A stretch of DNA of 7,734 nucleotides from Thermoflexales bacterium (GTDB taxonomy: Bacteria; Chloroflexota; Anaerolineae; Fen-1058), in NCBI GenBank assembly GCA_030834835.1, contig JAUQXD010001351.1, positions 1 through 7,734 of the forward strand. Reading direction: 5' to 3'. How positions within the stretch are numbered: the stretch's first letter is position 1; the number at the start of each line of letters is the position of its first letter. The notes under the pieces were generated by a model. The model saw only the letters and a program-made list of their open reading frames with translations. It searched no databases and was not told where the DNA came from. The position numbers and the translations under genes are program-made. Below, in pieces: positions 5,785 to 7,734 of this stretch.

Positions 5785-6825
5785 ATGATGATCTTACCGA
5801 CGAGTGTCATTGGCAGTTACGCGTGGCCGTCGTGGTTTATCACGGCCGTCGAAGCCATGAAGCGCGGCGATTACGGCCCCGTTGATATGCAAGAGACATT
5901 GAACGATGCGGTCGATCTGGCGCTGCGCGATCAAGAAGATGCCGGCGTCGATATCATCAGCGACGGCGAAATGCGGCGCCTGGGCTTTTTCACCGCCGAT
6001 TTCTACAATCGCTTGACGGGCCTGCGCACGCTGCCGCCCGACAGGTTGTTAGGGCCTGCCGGTCATGATCAACGCGAGCACTACGAAGCGCTCGAACCGA
6101 TCACCGCGCCGAATGGGCTGGGCCTTGTCTCCGAATTTGAATACGTGCGCACACGCACCACACGCTCGATCAAAATGCCATGCCCCGGGCCGTTTACGCT
6201 GGCGGGGCGCATCGTGCCAGGCAGCGCTTACAAGGATCGGATGGATGTCGCTCACGCGCTGGCGGAGATCATCAATGCCGAGTTGAAAGCGCTCGTTGCG
6301 GCGGGCGTGAACTTCATTCAACTCGACGAGCCGTCGTACGCGGTGCATCCTGAAGCGGCTCGCCGCGGAACGCCGCGTGATTTTGTCGAACTGTTCAATG
6401 CAACCGTGAACGGTGTGAGTGCCCGTATCGGCTTGCATTTGTGCTTTGGCAACTTCGTTGGGCGACCGGTGGCGAAGCGGACCTACGCGCCGCTGTTCCC
6501 GCATATTCTCGACACACGCACGGATGAACTCGCGCTGGAATTCGCCAACCGTGAGTTGTTCGAGATCGAGGTCGGTAAGCAAGTGGCCGAAGCAGGCAAG
6601 ACGCTGGCGGCCGGGCTGATCGACGTGAAGAACTACTACATCGAAACGCCGGACGATGTCGCACAGCGCATTCGCACCGCCTTGAAGTATGTGCCCGCCG
6701 ATAAATTGACCATCGTGCCCGACTGCGGGTTCAGCCAGACGGCGCGCTGGGCGTCTCGCGCCAAGTTGAAGGCGATGGTCGATGGGGTAAAGATCGTGCG
6801 AGGCGAGATCGTTGCCAATTTGTAA
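5785..6825 (+). CDS. MetE-like zinc methyltransferase-fold protein (cobalamin-independent methionine synthase C-terminal module, standalone)
   Basis: This 346-residue protein corresponds to the catalytic C-terminal half of cobalamin-independent methionine synthase; the N-terminal half of full MetE (about 750 residues) is absent. The four zinc ligands are visible in order: His218 and Cys220 (LHLCFGNF), Glu252 (LALEFANRE) and Cys314 (PDCGFSQTARW). LDEP (180-183) is the conserved substrate-side Asp motif, and ISDGEMRR (58-65) and the N-terminal TSVIGSY are also typical. The zinc should activate a thiol or thiol-like acceptor for alkyl transfer. Some standalone MetE cores take methyl from a corrinoid protein, and other relatives such as epoxyalkane:CoM transferase use other thiols. 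The start is ATG 5785 or ATG 5788; AAGGGAG lies just upstream. It begins 11 nt after the SDR gene in the same operon. A role in methionine synthesis would be surprising here; handling of a methylated or alkylated sugar-derived compound is an inference. Confidence 0.92.
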   Translation: MMILPTSVIGSYAWPSWFITAVEAMKRGDYGPVDMQETLNDAVDLALRDQEDAGVDIISDGEMRRLGFFTADFYNRLTGLRTLPPDRLLGPAGHDQREHYEALEPITAPNGLGLVSEFEYVRTRTTRSIKMPCPGPFTLAGRIVPGSAYKDRMDVAHALAEIINAELKALVAAGVNFIQLDEPSYAVHPEAARRGTPRDFVELFNATVNGVSARIGLHLCFGNFVGRPVAKRTYAPLFPHILDTRTDELALEFANRELFEIEVGKQVAEAGKTLAAGLIDVKNYYIETPDDVAQRIRTALKYVPADKLTIVPDCGFSQTARWASRAKLKAMVDGVKIVRGEIVANL

Positions 6826-6844
6826 GGTGTGTCAGGAGCTTTCC

Positions 6845-7734
6845 ATGCCAGCGCTAGACTTCAAAGAAATTCCACAAGCTAACAAAGGGAGCGGCGAACA
6901 AGACACTTTCGAGCAATTTGCGAGAGATTTTCTTATGAATTCGGGTTTTACCATTGAAGAGGGTCCAAGTCGGGGGCCAGACAGGGGTAAGGACTTGCTT
7001 GTGTGTGAGCCCTTAACAGGTCTCGTACAGCATAAAACACGGCGTTGGGTAGTGAGCTGTAAGCATTTCGCTCATACCGGAAAGGCAGTTGGTGACGGCG
7101 ACGAGATCGATGTTATTGGGCGAGTGCGGAAGTTTAAGGCTGATGGGTTTATGGCCTTCTACTCAACTATCCCATCGAGCGCATTGAGTCAAACTCTTAT
7201 GTCTCATAAGGATGAAATAGATGTCGAGGTTTGGGATCGAGAGAAAATCGAAGACAAACTCATTTCTGAACCAAAACTACGGACAACCATAATGAGGTAT
7301 TTTCCAAAAAGCTTCACAGCTTGGAGAACGCTACTGATTGACAACGTAACTCATCAAGTATCAGAAGGTAGAGGACAGGCGGCGATTACTGTTGAGTTAC
7401 CGGAGAGAGATTGGGCTTTCATTACTCGTGATCTTAAAAGGTTGCAAATGACGGAAGATCAATGGAATCAAGTGTTTCCAAGATGGCCGGACATTCCAAT
7501 AAGTGCGAAACCCAGTGTTATCTTGAACACAAAATACGTGGAAGTGATCTTCGCGGTATTGTTAGACGAGCCATGGCTTGGTATCAACAATGTAACAGAG
7601 AATAACCAGGGCCAATCAGAGATATTTCGCTCTGGGCGCTGGTGTGTGACCGATGACGCTATCATCTGCCAACAATTTAACTACGCAATTGGTATAGATC
7701 GGCTAGATGAAATGGATTGGTTCGCTCATCTGCT
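6845..7734 (+). CDS. Mrr-like restriction endonuclease-fold protein (partial, 3' end outside window)
   Basis: The frame is open from ATG 6845 to the window edge (296 codons, no stop). The N-terminal domain (about 18-120) looks like the Mrr-type PD-(D/E)xK nuclease family. It has an early helix TFEQFARDFLMNSGF with Glu23, then RGPDRGKDLLV with Asp50, then WVVSCKHFAHTGKAVGDGDEIDV with Lys73, and later GFMAFYSTIPSSAL. The position normally Glu or Gln in the catalytic ExK/QxK is Ser (SCK), a variant I associate with related restriction-endonuclease-like proteins, though activity is uncertain. Residues 155-296 are not recognised. AGGAG lies 6 nt before the start, and the gap to the MetE-like stop is 19 nt. 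Base composition drops: two sampled 60-base rows (7201 and 7261) have 24 and 23 G+C, against 36 in row 6601. This suggests horizontal acquisition and a defence role, not a part in sugar catabolism. Confidence 0.8.
   Translation, partial: MPALDFKEIPQANKGSGEQDTFEQFARDFLMNSGFTIEEGPSRGPDRGKDLLVCEPLTGLVQHKTRRWVVSCKHFAHTGKAVGDGDEIDVIGRVRKFKADGFMAFYSTIPSSALSQTLMSHKDEIDVEVWDREKIEDKLISEPKLRTTIMRYFPKSFTAWRTLLIDNVTHQVSEGRGQAAITVELPERDWAFITRDLKRLQMTEDQWNQVFPRWPDIPISAKPSVILNTKYVEVIFAVLLDEPWLGINNVTENNQGQSEIFRSGRWCVTDDAIICQQFNYAIGIDRLDEMDWFAHL

Noticed and set aside
6049..6582. 177-codon minus-strand open frame
   Set aside because: It is antisense to the MetE-like gene, whose zinc ligands are all present in the plus-strand frame.
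6826..6844. Terminator between the MetE-like and Mrr-like genes
   Set aside because: The 19-nt gap holds only a ribosome binding site, with no stem-loop or T-tract.

Overview
The window carries a sugar-catabolism locus with two divergent arms from a moderately GC-rich bacterium. The most likely group is Chloroflexota or a similar lineage. This is inferred from the long Ala/Pro/Thr linker behind the lipoprotein lipobox, the style of the regulators and dehydrogenases, and a familiar type of dispersed inverted repeat (core TGTCATGCTGAGCGA). No rRNA or marker gene is present, so the assignment is tentative.

Left arm, minus strand (1-1800): a ROK-family repressor (541-1800) is followed by the first 151 codons of a type-I (ribose-binding-like) sugar ABC transporter lipoprotein (1-454). 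That gene runs off the left edge; the ATPase and permease genes would be expected beyond it. A 270-bp control region (1801-2070) separates this arm from the right arm. It is the largest gap in the window and holds several palindromes, a CRP/FNR-like site and a good promoter for the rightward regulator.

Right arm, plus strand: a GntR/HutC-type regulator with a UTRA domain (2071-2808) is followed by a 184-bp gap containing a 101-bp imperfect inverted repeat and a second sigma70-like promoter. A tight cluster follows: a Gfo/Idh/MocA dehydrogenase (2993-4183), a SIS-domain phosphosugar-binding protein (4222-5004), an SDR dehydrogenase overlapping it by 8 nt (4997-5773), and a standalone MetE-like zinc methyltransferase-fold protein (5785-6825). 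Spacings of 38 nt, an 8-nt overlap and 11 nt suggest one transcript.

The likely logic is uptake of a sugar by the left-arm transporter and processing by two NAD(P)-type dehydrogenases and a SIS protein, under a ROK and a GntR regulator. The MetE-like enzyme does not fit ordinary sugar catabolism. Its zinc ligands are intact, so the pathway may handle a methylated, thio-substituted or otherwise alkyl-bearing substrate. No sugar kinase is visible.

At the right edge, 19 nt after the operon and with its own ribosome binding site, begins an Mrr-like nuclease-fold gene (6845 to edge). Its base composition is clearly lower in GC, which suggests an acquired gene and perhaps the edge of a defence region.
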